A stretch of 64,000 bases of DNA from Bradyrhizobium sp. ARR65 (GCF_000472385.1 NZ_AWZU01000008.1:124001-188000); one strand, 5' to 3'. Positions 1-9,418 are shown, counted from the stretch's first letter. Notes: generated by a model not told the origin, from the letters alone. A program made the numbers and translations.

Positions 1-36
1 CAGCACACGGCCTGGCCGTGATGACATCAGGCAGCC

Positions 37-843
37 CTACCCCGGCGTTTCGCTTGCGATCCGGTCCAAGCGCAATCGGTGTCTATGATCCGTGAGCAGA
101 CGTCCGCCTCCAATAACGGCCGCAAGCGTCCCCAGGCCCGTTCCGCCGGCAATCAGGAACATGATTAGGAGTTGATATTTCACGGCATCGACAGGTTCGA
201 CGCCAGCAAGGATCTGGCCGGTCATCATTCCCGGCAGGGACACAAGACCGATCGCCGCCATTCCGTTGATCGTCGGCATGAAGCCGCTTCGCAAGGCGTC
301 GCGGATCACCGGCAGCAGCGCCTGATACCGCGTACCTCCCAGCGCGAGATAGGATTCCGCTGCCGCCCGCTCACGCACCAGACCATTCGTGAGCACGTCC
401 AAACCCAGGCTTACCCCTGTCATGGTGTTGCCCAGGATCATACCCAACAGGGGCAGCGCATAGCGCGGATGATACCAGGGCTCGGGGTGCAACTGGGTCA
501 GCAGCGAAAACACGGTGACGGTACCAGCAGCGAGCAACGTACATCCTGCGCCCAAGCCGTAGGTCCAAATACCCAGCAGCGGCCGCCTCTGCCGCACAAC
601 GATCTCGCGCGATGCGAAGATCACCATTATGAAGGCCGCGAGAGCGGTCCAGAACGGCGAGACGGCGGCAAACAAGAACGTGAGCACATATCCGACGAGC
701 ACCAGCTGAACCACCATCCGTACAGCCGCGATGGCGAGTTGTCGTTCAAGCTTGAGTTGAAGCACAAGCGAGAGAACGCCGTCCATGACGACGAGCAGCG
801 CGGGCAGGAGGAGGTCACTGTAAGCCAGTTGGATATAGCTCAA
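37..843 (-). CDS. fetB: FetB-like ABC transporter permease (UPF0014/YbbM family)
   Basis: A 268-residue polytopic inner-membrane protein with about seven hydrophobic segments and the UPF0014 layout: an N-terminal helix, a basic 'SREIVVRQRR' loop near residue 80, and the conserved stretch 'LGMILGNTMTGVSLGLD' near residues 132-148. In Escherichia coli the homologue is the membrane half of an iron exporter that protects against peroxide stress. Its start overlaps the stop of the ATPase gene by ATGA, so the two are translationally coupled, ATPase first. Substrate here is inferred from the family. Length is normal for the family. Confidence 0.85.
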   Translation of the reverse strand: MSYIQLAYSDLLLPALLVVMDGVLSLVLQLKLERQLAIAAVRMVVQLVLVGYVLTFLFAAVSPFWTALAAFIMVIFASREIVVRQRRPLLGIWTYGLGAGCTLLAAGTVTVFSLLTQLHPEPWYHPRYALPLLGMILGNTMTGVSLGLDVLTNGLVRERAAAESYLALGGTRYQALLPVIRDALRSGFMPTINGMAAIGLVSLPGMMTGQILAGVEPVDAVKYQLLIMFLIAGGTGLGTLAAVIGGGRLLTDHRHRLRLDRIASETPG

Positions 844-1433
844 AGCCGATGTTCCTCAATGCGACCGGCGCCCATAACAAACAACCGCGATCCGACGCGA
901 CGGGCCTGAGCGTTATCGTGAGTGCTCCATATAACGGCTGTCCCGCTCGAGATGCGCTCAGCAATGATCGATTCCACGGTCGCGGTCGACGTCGCGTCGA
1001 GCGCGGAGGTTGGCTCATCCAGCAGAAGCACCCGCGAACGCAGCATCAGCGCCCGGGCAAGCCCCAGCCGCTGCTTCTCTCCAGTGGAAAGTCTTCGGAT
1101 GGGCCAGCTTCCGCAGTCGGGAGGTAATCCCAATCGCGCGATCAGCGGCATCGCATCATCCCAGGCGGTAAAATGCTCTTGTACCGTATCGACCCACCAG
1201 CCCGGCTCAGCGGCGAGGTAGGTTACTTGCTTCCGCCAAAGTGGGGCCGGCACGGCTTCCCTGAGCGTTTCGTCCAGTTTGACCGCTCCCTCGTTCGGGT
1301 CGAGATCGGCGATAGCGCGGAGCAGCAGGCTTTTCCCGACTCCGGAAGGTCCCTGCAGGGCGATGCATTCGCCATCCTTTAATTCAAAGGAAACAGAGAT
1401 GTGCAAGCGCGTCAGCGCGCTGACCGTAAGCAT
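840..1433 (-). CDS. fetA: FetA-like ABC transporter ATP-binding protein
   Basis: A 197-residue cytoplasmic ABC ATPase, short as expected for the YbbL/FetA type. Walker A GPSGVGKS lies at residues 28-35, the signature LSTGEKQ at 115-121, and Walker B VLLLDE at 135-140, followed by a PTSALD D-loop. It is the first gene of a two-gene operon with the FetB-like permease (ATGA overlap) and should power that exporter. All ATPase motifs are present, so it looks functional. The metal specificity, iron in E. coli, is inferred from the partner. Confidence 0.85.
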   Translation of the reverse strand: MLTVSALTRLHISVSFELKDGECIALQGPSGVGKSLLLRAIADLDPNEGAVKLDETLREAVPAPLWRKQVTYLAAEPGWWVDTVQEHFTAWDDAMPLIARLGLPPDCGSWPIRRLSTGEKQRLGLARALMLRSRVLLLDEPTSALDATSTATVESIIAERISSGTAVIWSTHDNAQARRVGSRLFVMGAGRIEEHRL

Positions 1434-1569
1434 GACCGTCCATGACCTTTTTTAGGCGATGCCTTGCGCTCGAGAAGACCGCCTACTATCCTATTCGCAC
1501 GGGGAAATGCAGTCTCCCCGTTAGACGGGTGTTTTCCGTCCAAGCACTGGCCACTCCCCTCGTGTCGGA

Positions 1570-2775
1570 ATGGTTGCGCGCATGGACGGCTCGAAATTTT
1601 CCTCTCTTATCGGTCATGCTCGCCGATCGCGGCTGGCCACCGGCGGTCAGATCGCGCTCAATCCGCAGGCGATCACTGCGGTCGCCCTCTACCGCTCTCG
1701 GCTGGGCTCGCCGATGTACCTCCACGAAAAAGTTGCGCTTTCCGTGGTCGCCGAAAGCATCGCGCGGCTTAGAGGCTGTAGGTGCGCCGGTGTCTTCGAT
1801 GCCAACGAACACTCGATTGAGGATGTTTTCTTCGTTCCGGACGACACACTCATGCTCGAGGAGGCGCGGGGCCTTGGCATCCACTCTCCCCGTCAGCTTT
1901 ATGGCGCGGTTGTGCCCTATCCTTTCGCCAAAACGAAAGCCATCACGCATCGCCTGATCAATAAGCACGCGGCGCGCCCATATGGTTGGTCAGCAGCATT
2001 CGCAGAAAACGTCAGCACTGCGGTGCTGCCAGGCTACGTCGCGTTCAACGCTAAGGACGTAAGAACGGCTGCCAGGCGGCTACTGTCGCAGGGCCCAGTC
2101 CGCGTCAAGGAGCCACTAGGAGATGGCGGGCACGGGCAAAGTGTGGTTAGCACGATTGCTGAACTGGACGCTTTTCTCGAGAACTCGTCGGCCGATAGGG
2201 TCGCATCCCATGGACTGGTTCTCGAAACGAACCTGCGCGGAGTTATGACGCGCAGCATCGGGCACACAATGATTGGCGATCAAACGATTGCCTACCATGG
2301 CACGCAACGGTCGGTCACAAACAATCAAGGGCTATCGGTTTACGGTGGTTCGCATCTGATTTGTGTGCGCGGAGGCTGGGCAGAGCTGGAAACTCTGCCG
2401 ATGAATGCCGAGGCGCGTCTCGCCATAACGCAGGCTCGACTCTATGACGGAAATGCTGCTCAATATGCCGGCTTCTTCGCCTCACGCCGAAACTATGACG
2501 TTGGCCAAGGCGTGGACGAGCGCGGTCAATGGCGATCTGGGGTCTTGGAGGGGTCGTGGCGCTCAGGCGGTGCAAGCACCGCCGAACTCGCGGCACTGAC
2601 TGCGTTCGCAGAAGATCCTTCCTTGCGGGTTGTCGAGGCGGCCTCGGTTAAACAATTCGGAAAGCCGCGCAAACCGCCGCGCGGCGCCGCAGTTCACTTT
2701 TGCGGGAATGACCCCGACGACGGGCCACTCATGAGATACACCGTGATTAGACGAGCGCTGCGCGATGCTGGATAA
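1570..2775 (+). CDS. DUF3182 family ATP-grasp-like protein
   Basis: A 401-residue soluble protein matching the DUF3182 type, often labelled 'biotin carboxylase-like' because of an ATP-grasp fold. Supporting stretches are 'VRVKEPLGDGGHGQSVV' near residues 177-193, which resembles an ATP-grasp nucleotide loop, and 'GLVLETNLRG' near 217-226. The ligand and product are unknown. It stands alone, divergent from the FetAB-like operon. A second ATP-grasp protein of another family occurs at 14316-15398. The start is the first ATG of the frame; ATG 1582 is an alternative. Confidence 0.7.
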   Translation: MVARMDGSKFSSLIGHARRSRLATGGQIALNPQAITAVALYRSRLGSPMYLHEKVALSVVAESIARLRGCRCAGVFDANEHSIEDVFFVPDDTLMLEEARGLGIHSPRQLYGAVVPYPFAKTKAITHRLINKHAARPYGWSAAFAENVSTAVLPGYVAFNAKDVRTAARRLLSQGPVRVKEPLGDGGHGQSVVSTIAELDAFLENSSADRVASHGLVLETNLRGVMTRSIGHTMIGDQTIAYHGTQRSVTNNQGLSVYGGSHLICVRGGWAELETLPMNAEARLAITQARLYDGNAAQYAGFFASRRNYDVGQGVDERGQWRSGVLEGSWRSGGASTAELAALTAFAEDPSLRVVEAASVKQFGKPRKPPRGAAVHFCGNDPDDGPLMRYTVIRRALRDAG

Positions 2776-2927
2776 TCGCAGCAGTTCGTTGGCGTGCTTA
2801 AATCAATTGCTCGACGATCTTTTTCTGACAGACGCCTGTTCGCAGCGGAGGTCGCATGCCCTCGCGCAGAGATATCTAACTCCGCGGACACCGTCTTGGC
2901 CGAAACGAAGATGCGAACTGAACAGTT

Positions 2928-3429
2928 TCAAAAGTGTACCAGGACTTCTTCTGCAATCCGCTCGGGGGAGGGAGATTTTCCGGTCAGCTTCGCTTGCACA
3001 TAGTAGTAAGCATAGGTCAGGAGTGATGCTGGTTTGCTCCAGGACTTAATCGTCTTCACGTCGATTTCAATGAGCGCAATCCTTCTGCGGACCATCAGGA
3101 AACCACACACTGAACCCTTCACGCCAAAGCTCGTGAACCTTGGCGCGGTCGTCCACGATCCGCGCGCATCCACTCATTGAAACGAATTTGTACCGTGACG
3201 GCCGGACATAGGAAACCAGCACGTGGCCATTCTCCTCGATCTCAAGCAATCGCGGGTTATCGTTGAAAGTTAAAAACCAGAGCCTTCCGTCGAAATCGCT
3301 CTGGACGCATCCCATGGGGATTGAACCAAGGAAGCCGTCTTTTCTGATGCTGACTAGCACCGCAGCATGTTCATGTTTGACCAAGTTCCAGATTTTATCG
3401 ACTTTCTTCTGATTTTCGGCGCTTCTTAT
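2928..3429 (-). pseudogene. Frameshifted pyridoxamine 5'-phosphate oxidase-like (general stress protein 26 type) gene
   Basis: Two minus-strand frames together give one PPOX-like flavin-fold protein. The upstream frame reads from about 3429 to 3067, with 'AAVLVSIRKDGFLGSIPMG' and 'GFSVWFPDGPQ', then stops. The other frame continues from about 3085 to 2928 with 'IALIEIDVKTIKSWSKP' and 'YYYVQAKLTGKSP', the usual C-terminus of the family. The break is near 3081, where the frame changes by one base. No ATG precedes the N-terminal sequence: after an AGGAG motif the codon in the start position is ATA (3427-3429), and the only conventional start is a TTG at 3384 inside the domain. It is probably inactive unless both faults are sequencing errors. 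Confidence 0.75.
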
Positions 3430-3599
3430 TTGAGGTCTCCTGGGTGCCGCGCGCTTGCCCCTCGTAGTCCGTAAATGAACGCCAACAACAGGTTAGTGAG
3501 CGTGCAATGGAGGCGAGATCTGTTCTCGGTTTGGCCGAAAAATCCGCGCCGAATGCGCCGCCTCGTGGCGCGATCCAAGCGACATTCGGCTGCTCCCCG

Positions 3600-3896
3600 T
3601 CACTGCTCGCTAAGCTTTGTAATCGTCATAGCTCCGTTCATCTCCGAAGCGGAAAAGACCACTTCGTCTCCTGGTCGCACCGCATCAAACAGCAGACCAT
3701 CCTGCGCTTTGAACCCTTCGACCTTGCCGTAAGAGATCGCGCCGGCCATACCCGGATGCATTTCGCGGACCGAAATAATACCGGCTAACCCGTCCACCTT
3801 TACGACTACCCCTCTAACGGTCCGTTCCGCTAAGGCATGGGAGCTGATCGTGGTCATCACCGTAGCTACTGCCAAGATAATTCGTGATACCCTCAT
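3600..3896 (-). CDS. Small periplasmic CusF-like protein
   Basis: A 98-residue precursor with a clear Sec signal peptide, likely cleaved after residue 23 (SHALA|ER). The mature part (about 75 residues) has the CusF-like pattern 'VRGVVVKVDGLAGIISVREMHPGM' followed by 'VRPGDEVVFSASEMNGAMTITKL', the small beta-barrel of periplasmic copper chaperones. Met46, His47 and Met50 sit where metal ligands could be, but the CusF His/Trp/Met/Met set is not obviously complete, so copper binding is a guess. It is the last gene of the minus-strand envelope operon, about 30 bases after the ABC ATPase. Confidence 0.6.
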   Translation of the reverse strand: MRVSRIILAVATVMTTISSHALAERTVRGVVVKVDGLAGIISVREMHPGMAGAISYGKVEGFKAQDGLLFDAVRPGDEVVFSASEMNGAMTITKLSEQ

Positions 3897-3929
3897 TTGG
3901 CCTTCCCGACTGTTAGAGTGGATCGGCGC

Positions 3930-4637
3930 TCAAGGCGCTGAGCATAGATCGTCAGAGGTGTTCATCCCGCTGACCGAAGTGATTACTCCGCCTCGCAGTT
4001 CGAGATGCTTGTCGACCGTCTGCGCCGTGTCGCGCTGGTGGGTTACAAGCAGCAGCGTCCTGCCACGTTCACGCACCGCGCTCGTCAGCAACCCCATGAC
4101 ACGTTCGGCGCTTTGGTCATCAAGATTCCCTGTCGGCTCGTCGGCTAGGACGAGCGAGGGATCGTTGGCCAGTGCTCTGGCGATAGCCACCCTCTGCTGT
4201 TCTCCGCCGCTGAGCTGGGACGGGCTGTGGTCGCTGCGATCGGCCAAGCCGACGAGATCGAGAAGTTCGCAGGCGCGGGTTTTGTTCGCTCGCCCCAACG
4301 CAATCATCGGGAGCAGGACGTTTTCCAGAGCGCTCAACTGCGGGATCAAATTATAGGCCTGGAAGACCATCCCGACCTGCTGAGCGCGATACTTTGATGC
4401 CCGGGCCGCCGACAAGCAGGCGAGATCAATTCCCGCCACGATGACTTGCCCCTGATCTGGCCGATCAAGTGCTGCAATCAGATTGAGAAGCGTGGTTTTG
4501 CCCGAACCGGACGGACCACTGATCCGCACGAGCTCGCCCTGTCCGATTTCAAGTGACACATCGCGCAATGCGCCGACAACGGAACGCTCGCGGCGATATG
4601 TCTTCGAAACTGAGCGCACGGAGACAAGCGGCTGCAT
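3930..4637 (-). CDS. ABC transporter ATP-binding protein, LolD/MacB type
   Basis: A 235-residue ABC ATPase when started at the ATG of 4637, which overlaps the stop of the upstream permease as ATGA. Walker A GPSGSGKTT is at residues 41-49, the signature LSGGEQQ at 142-148, and Walker B SLVLADEPTGNLD starts near 161; this last motif typifies the LolD/MacB/FtsE class that partners FtsX-like permeases. It should drive mechanotransmission by the two adjacent permeases rather than classical import. The reading frame stays open upstream to 4760, but those residues are shadow coding inside the permease gene. Confidence 0.85.
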   Translation of the reverse strand: MQPLVSVRSVSKTYRRERSVVGALRDVSLEIGQGELVRISGPSGSGKTTLLNLIAALDRPDQGQVIVAGIDLACLSAARASKYRAQQVGMVFQAYNLIPQLSALENVLLPMIALGRANKTRACELLDLVGLADRSDHSPSQLSGGEQQRVAIARALANDPSLVLADEPTGNLDDQSAERVMGLLTSAVRERGRTLLLVTHQRDTAQTVDKHLELRGGVITSVSGMNTSDDLCSAP

Positions 4638-5896
4638 CACAAATTGTCCTCCGAGAGCGTTATTGCAAGAGGCTGCCGCAACAGACGAAGAGCCGTCGAG
4701 ACCAATCCGACGCCGACCGCAGCGATTGCGATCGCCAACAAGGAGCACCCCACGACCCAATCGATGGTCGGCTCGGTCGGGCCAAGATCAGCCATGAGCG
4801 AAGGCATCGCGAAGGTTCGCGGCACGAAAGCATGGGCGGCGAGACCGCCAATCACGACCGCAGCCACTCCAAGCACTAGACCCAAGAAGATCGCGGGAGC
4901 GATACCCATCCCGGGCGGAAAGCCGAGGGCTATGAGCGTAGCGTATTGCCGCCGACGCTCGACATAAATGTCGTGCAGAAGGTTTGAAGCAAAGGATCCG
5001 GCCAACAACACCGTCGCGACACTCATGGTGGAAAACAACGCAAGGGTCAGAACGAAATCGCGCACCTTGCGCTGGTATTGGCTGTATCGTTCCGTTACGA
5101 AGATGCCTGGCTCCAGCCGAAAGGCTTCCCGGAGCTTGGCAACGAGAGCTGGCACGTCGGAGGCGGTTCTTGCAACGGCGAGGGCATCGGTCAGGCTGTC
5201 GCGACCGAAAATGTCCTCGCTCGTCTCGATGTTCACGAACGCACCGCTCGAGACAAAGGTCGAATCCGGGCTCAACGAAGGCGCTTCAGCCGACCTTGGC
5301 GGGGCGCCCCGTAGCGCTAATCTGTCGAGAATGCCAACGACGGTGAGCTGCAGGTCCGTACCGTCCGCCTTCCGAACCGGGAAGGTCGCGCCGATGTCTA
5401 CGCCGAGCGCCCGAGCTGATGCTTGATCGAGCACCGCGACAGCATGATCTCCCCTCCCCAGGAATCGACCGCGCGCGAGCGAGAAGCTGCTCAAGCCACG
5501 TTCGACATCAGGATCGATACCGAAAATATAGATATTGAGAAAGCTGTCGCCGGAGAGGACATTACGAAAGAGCGACTGTCGCTTGACGACCTGGCTGTCA
5601 CCCGCAGCCGTTTCCAGCTCGGCGGGATCGATGAGCGGTTCATAGACCGGTATTGTGAGCGGCGGCAGATTGCCACTTCGTGGCGTTTCAAACAGAGCCC
5701 GGTTGAAACGACTCTTGACCTCAACGACATCGGGCCGATCCTGACGTATGGCCCTACTCAATGTATTTCGAGCCCCCTCGACGACCATCAGCGACGCAGC
5801 GACCGTCGCGCCGGTAGCGGCGAGAACGATGGTCGCGGCAAGCGCTTCGACGAAGCGGCGGCCGAAGCCTCCGAAGGTAAGCTTCACCCAGATCAT
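4637..5896 (-). CDS. FtsX/MacB-like ABC transporter permease (second subunit)
   Basis: A 419-residue inner-membrane protein. An N-terminal transmembrane helix ('ALAATIVLAATGATVAASL') is followed by a periplasmic domain of roughly 240 residues and three C-terminal helices, the FtsX-like layout. The start at 5896 is chosen because it overlaps the upstream stop as ATGA; the frame is open to 5941 without a better signal. Its partner permease is encoded immediately upstream, so the transporter is probably a heterodimer with the ATPase at 3930-4637. The transported or extracted substrate is unknown. Confidence 0.8.
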   Translation of the reverse strand: MIWVKLTFGGFGRRFVEALAATIVLAATGATVAASLMVVEGARNTLSRAIRQDRPDVVEVKSRFNRALFETPRSGNLPPLTIPVYEPLIDPAELETAAGDSQVVKRQSLFRNVLSGDSFLNIYIFGIDPDVERGLSSFSLARGRFLGRGDHAVAVLDQASARALGVDIGATFPVRKADGTDLQLTVVGILDRLALRGAPPRSAEAPSLSPDSTFVSSGAFVNIETSEDIFGRDSLTDALAVARTASDVPALVAKLREAFRLEPGIFVTERYSQYQRKVRDFVLTLALFSTMSVATVLLAGSFASNLLHDIYVERRRQYATLIALGFPPGMGIAPAIFLGLVLGVAAVVIGGLAAHAFVPRTFAMPSLMADLGPTEPTIDWVVGCSLLAIAIAAVGVGLVSTALRLLRQPLAITLSEDNL

Positions 5897-7296
5897 GCAG
5901 ACACCCGAAGGAGCTGGGCGGGCGCTTGAGTAAGCGGCCAAAACAGCGCCGGAAGGGCAGCGATGGTTGCTGCGACAAGCGCAACCACGGCGGCAAAGAC
6001 GAACGTTGAAGGGCTTCGAGCGAATGGCAGAATGCCGACCGCCGCTCCGGCCATCACCACGCCCGCGGCAAGTACCGTGTACAGTCGTATCGCGAAATAG
6101 AGCAGGACTTTAGGCGGCGAAAAGCCAACGGCCTGCAAGATGCCAAGTTCGCGCCAGCGTGCCAGGACCAGCTGGATCTGCAGACCAGCGGCTCCGGCCG
6201 CCACGAGTACAAGCAGGAGAAGGATGAAGAACGACCCACCTGTTTCCAATTTCTTCTGCTCTTGGAGCGCCGCTTCGAAGTTGTTTCGCTCCGGCACTCT
6301 TAGGCAGAATGATGCTCCAATAGCGGCGCCGCAGTCTTGCTTGAGACCGCGCTGATCGAACAAGGATATCGCTTCGCGTACGACCGACGGCACTGCCCGA
6401 ACTGAGTTCGCTCGCACGACCAGTTCTTTGGCTACCGCATCCTTTGGGGGTGATATGCCGCGAGCAGCCAATTGCTCGCCGACGAATCTGAGAAATTCTC
6501 CCACGAGCTGTTCGTTCAAAAGGATGGGCAGCGTGGTTGCCACACCCTCCGGCGCATCTGGCCGGCGGACTGTGAGGATTTCACTGCCGCGCGCAGCAAG
6601 GCGCCAAAATGGCTCAAATCGACCCTGATCCGGGCCTATGAGCGCGAATGTCCCGACCAGGCGCAGCTTCTCGTAGCGTCGAACGATTGGTGGATTTGCA
6701 TTCACATACGTCAGATCGACGGTTGCGTCTGCACCAGGTCGAATTCCGACGTAGTCAGTGACCCCGGAGGGAACAACGACCTCGTTGCGATCCGGCGGGC
6801 GTACTGTGCCAGATGTCGCAAGCAGCGGGACTCCGAGAACTGCCGTGGGCGCCTTCGGATTCAGATCGTGGAAATTTACATAATAGTCCCGCACGGGATC
6901 GAATGACGGATCGACGCCTAGCACAGTGGTCCGGGCACCGAGAGATTCCTGCTGCTTGTCGTTCTCGAAGACTATAAAAGATGTGTCCGCCACCAGGCCG
7001 AGCTGAGTCCCGTTGTAGGGAGCAACGACTGACTGCACGCCGGCAATCGAACGTAGCGCCTGAACCAGATTCGTGACTTCGCCCCTGGCTGCGCTGCCAA
7101 GCTCAATAACAAACGTCGCCGCTCCGGATGCTTCGTAGCCGGTCAGGAGCTCCGCCTGTCGAAGACCTATCTGCCCCACAAAGAATGTGACTGCGATCAG
7201 TGCGAGCGCGATCGCCAGCGCGGTTACCAGTGATCGCAGCCACGCCCTTCTCAGATCGACAAAGGCGAGCCAAATCAGCCCGCGATACACGATCAC
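5893..7296 (-). CDS. FtsX/MacB-like ABC transporter permease (first subunit)
   Basis: A 467-residue inner-membrane protein with one N-terminal helix ('LVTALAIALALIAVTFFVG'), a large periplasmic domain of about 310 residues, and three C-terminal helices beginning 'GGSFFILLLLVLVAAGAAGLQ'. The 'ARWRELGILQAVGFSPPKV' stretch after the second helix is the coupling region of FtsX permeases. It starts two bases after the upstream secreted-protein gene and overlaps the next permease by ATGA, so the operon is tightly packed. The function is presumed to be ATP-driven work on a periplasmic or lipid substrate. Confidence 0.8.
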   Translation of the reverse strand: MIVYRGLIWLAFVDLRRAWLRSLVTALAIALALIAVTFFVGQIGLRQAELLTGYEASGAATFVIELGSAARGEVTNLVQALRSIAGVQSVVAPYNGTQLGLVADTSFIVFENDKQQESLGARTTVLGVDPSFDPVRDYYVNFHDLNPKAPTAVLGVPLLATSGTVRPPDRNEVVVPSGVTDYVGIRPGADATVDLTYVNANPPIVRRYEKLRLVGTFALIGPDQGRFEPFWRLAARGSEILTVRRPDAPEGVATTLPILLNEQLVGEFLRFVGEQLAARGISPPKDAVAKELVVRANSVRAVPSVVREAISLFDQRGLKQDCGAAIGASFCLRVPERNNFEAALQEQKKLETGGSFFILLLLVLVAAGAAGLQIQLVLARWRELGILQAVGFSPPKVLLYFAIRLYTVLAAGVVMAGAAVGILPFARSPSTFVFAAVVALVAATIAALPALFWPLTQAPAQLLRVSA

Positions 7297-7298
7297 TC

Positions 7299-7697
7299 CT
7301 ATCTCAGTTCGCGCTCGATATCTTCATGGAGCTCGCCGATCATGCCGGAAACGGTCGATTTCACCTTGGCGGCAGGCGCGCCGCTCTTGAGCTGTTTGTC
7401 AAGCGAATCGAACAGCAACTGCTGCTCGCGAGCCTCACGCGCTGAAATCCTCGGCGCCACGCCATTCCAGGCCGCACGGGCTTCCCTGAAGCGGGTCTGA
7501 GCTTCAGCCGCGTTGCCTGACGCGTAGGCCGTATCTACCGCGCGCAACGAGCTCACGATCCGATCCACTGATCCCCTACCTTCCGACCTCTTCTGAGCGA
7601 CTGCGGCGCCGCTCCAGCCTGCACTGTCAATTCCGAGACCGATCGTCACCACGCCGGCCGCCAGCATTAAGCTAATCCACTTTGGGTCAGTTCTCAT
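7299..7697 (-). CDS. Small secreted protein of unknown function
   Basis: A 132-residue precursor starting at the ATG of 7697, which follows a strong CAGGAGG ribosome site; the frame is open to 7727. A Sec signal peptide ends near residue 34 (AVA|QK). The mature region is charged and predicted helical ('RIVSSLRAVDTAYASGNAAEAQTRF', 'MIGELHEDIERELR'), compatible with a periplasmic helical bundle. I do not recognise the family. It lies between the PepSY gene and the first permease, so it may be a periplasmic partner of the ABC system. Confidence 0.65.
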   Translation of the reverse strand: MRTDPKWISLMLAAGVVTIGLGIDSAGWSGAAVAQKRSEGRGSVDRIVSSLRAVDTAYASGNAAEAQTRFREARAAWNGVAPRISAREAREQQLLFDSLDKQLKSGAPAAKVKSTVSGMIGELHEDIERELR

Positions 7698-7762
7698 CGC
7701 ATCCTCCTGTAAGATGCCAGTCAGCACAGATTCCCCGGCTCGATTCTCTTCGGCTCAGACTC

Positions 7763-8305
7763 CTAGTCGAGCCGTTCCGAAGCAGTCGAAGACTTCTTTC
7801 CCTGCAGCAGAACGATCGCGGCCTCCGGACGGTCGCCCTTGAGCTCTGGCATGGCGCTTACGACGATCACGTCCGCCGCTTCTCCCTTAGCCTGTCCTTT
7901 CGCTTTGGTTGCAGCATCCGCCAGCTTGACCTTTGCCCTGTCCATTGCGGCCTTTTTTGCCTTCGCGTGGTCGAGATCTTCGCCCTCGGTAATCGGCTCG
8001 ACCTTGCTGATATTTCCACTCACGTGATCGACGATGACCTCGAAAAACTTTCCGTCTTTTGCGGTGTAGACGGAGAGCTGGAGCTTGCCCTCATCCATCT
8101 CGAATTTTCCTGAGATCGGCTGTCCCTCTCGCTCGCTTGCCGTGAACCCCTGCTGCAAGCTCACCTTTGCCCCACCCAATGCGTTCGCCAACTCTGCTTG
8201 TTCCTGGTCCGGGCCAATCGCAAGAGCCGAGCGCTGTCCGGCGAAAGGTGCCACCAGGACAACGAGGCCGAGTACGGACGTAAGCAAGACCTTTCGTCTG
8301 GTCAT
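7763..8305 (-). CDS. PepSY-domain periplasmic protein
   Basis: A 180-residue precursor with a signal peptide ending near residue 29 (RSALA). The mature part shows the PepSY pattern: 'VSLQQGFTASEREGQPISGKFEM' followed by 'KLQLSVYTAKDGKFFEVIVDHVSGNISKVEPI'. PepSY domains are small periplasmic modules often next to two-component systems and thought to bind or inhibit periplasmic partners. An Ala/Lys-rich helical insert occupies about residues 110-140. It is the first gene of the envelope operon, preceded by a GGGAGG ribosome site, and is divergent from the two-component genes at 8735, suggesting that system controls it. Confidence 0.75.
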   Translation of the reverse strand: MTRRKVLLTSVLGLVVLVAPFAGQRSALAIGPDQEQAELANALGGAKVSLQQGFTASEREGQPISGKFEMDEGKLQLSVYTAKDGKFFEVIVDHVSGNISKVEPITEGEDLDHAKAKKAAMDRAKVKLADAATKAKGQAKGEAADVIVVSAMPELKGDRPEAAIVLLQGKKSSTASERLD

Positions 8306-8734
8306 GTGATACCTCCCTTCATTGATCGAGATGCTCTGCTCTCAAATCCGTTATTGCACCATCACTTGTGACTGTTGCGGAGATGGACCAGGCGATCAGG
8401 CCGGTAACGGCCGTCGCGCCATCGGAACCGGTTTTTCAGTCTCCAGCGGCAGGACGTGAGGGACGAGACCTCCCTCTCGCGGCCGGCAGCCTGTCGCGCG
8501 GTGCGCTTTGATCGAGTGGTCTGGTCGCGCAACATTGTCATCCGCCGTTTCTAATCACTGGCTCCCGCCAGTCCGACGAGCGCGCGGCCCGGTCCCTATC
8601 CGCGATCGAATGCTGGTCGTGTTTCCGCGCCGCCACCACTGAAGAGTTTCTGAAATCTCTGTCAGGAACGCTGCGGCAGCAAGGAACCAGTCTATAATCC
8701 TGATGCGAGAGCAGCTCTCGAGGCGGAGCACATC
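8306..8734. promoter_or_regulatory. Divergent control region between PepSY operon and two-component genes
   Basis: These 429 bases separate the minus-strand envelope operon from the plus-strand regulator genes and must hold both promoters. I could not place -35/-10 boxes with confidence. Bases 8310-8395, the untranslated leader of the PepSY gene, resemble a second stretch at 11888-11972 (shared TACCTCCCTT, ATTGATCGAGAT, CACCATCAC and GAGATG blocks in the same order). No gene is visible inside. Confidence 0.5.
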
Positions 8735-9418
8735 GTGCGTATTCTGATCATTGAGGACGAAAAGAAGGTCGCGAACGCTCTGCGCGAGGGCCTTGAAGCA
8801 GAGCACTATGAAGTTGCGATCGCGGCGACCGGAGAAGAAGGTTTTTTCCTTGCAAGCCAGCGCTCCTTCGATCTTCTGTTGCTCGATCTCATGCTGCCGC
8901 GCCGCGACGGTATTGATGTCCTTGCCACGTTGCGCAAGTGTGGCAATCAGACGCCGATATTGGTCGTTACCGCGAAGGACGCTGTTGAAGACCGGGTGAT
9001 TGGTCTCGATCAGGGCGCCGACGATTACCTCACCAAGCCGTTCGCATTCTCCGAGCTGCTTGCGCGCATCCGGGCGCTGCTCCGCCGCGGGCGCATGGAC
9101 CAGATCCTCAAGCTACAGCACGACGATCTTGAGATGGATCTCGTCACGCACAAAGTCACCAGGGGAGCTCAGCCTCTCGACCTAACCACGAAGGAATTCG
9201 ACCTGCTCGAATACCTATTGCGCCACAGCGGCCACGTTGTATCCCGGGAGATGCTCGCACGCGATGTCTGGCACGCAACGGCCAGGGCGACACCGCTCGA
9301 CAACGTCATCGACGTTACGATCGCGCGGCTGCGTCGCAAGATCGACGAACGCTACGAAAGAAAGCTACTGCACACCGTCCGCGGCCTTGGATACCTACTG
9401 AGCGGGAGGGAAGGATGA
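8735..9418 (+). CDS. OmpR/PhoB-family response regulator
   Basis: A 227-residue DNA-binding regulator with a GTG start 5 bases after a GGCGGAG ribosome site. The receiver domain has acidic residues at the N-terminus (IIEDE), phospho-acceptor Asp51 in 'LLLLDLMLP', and the conserved Lys101 in 'LTKPF'. The C-terminal winged helix (from about residue 125) shows 'LTTKEFDLLEYLLRHSGHVVSREML' and 'VIDVTIARLRRKID'. Closest in style to CusR/QseB/TctD regulators. It overlaps the kinase gene by ATGA and is divergent to the PepSY/ABC operon, its likely target. Confidence 0.9.
   Translation: MRILIIEDEKKVANALREGLEAEHYEVAIAATGEEGFFLASQRSFDLLLLDLMLPRRDGIDVLATLRKCGNQTPILVVTAKDAVEDRVIGLDQGADDYLTKPFAFSELLARIRALLRRGRMDQILKLQHDDLEMDLVTHKVTRGAQPLDLTTKEFDLLEYLLRHSGHVVSREMLARDVWHATARATPLDNVIDVTIARLRRKIDERYERKLLHTVRGLGYLLSGREG

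Noticed and set aside
172..909. Long plus-strand open frame opposite the FetB-like gene
   Set aside because: It is the antisense shadow of a well-supported permease gene and has no domain-like sequence.
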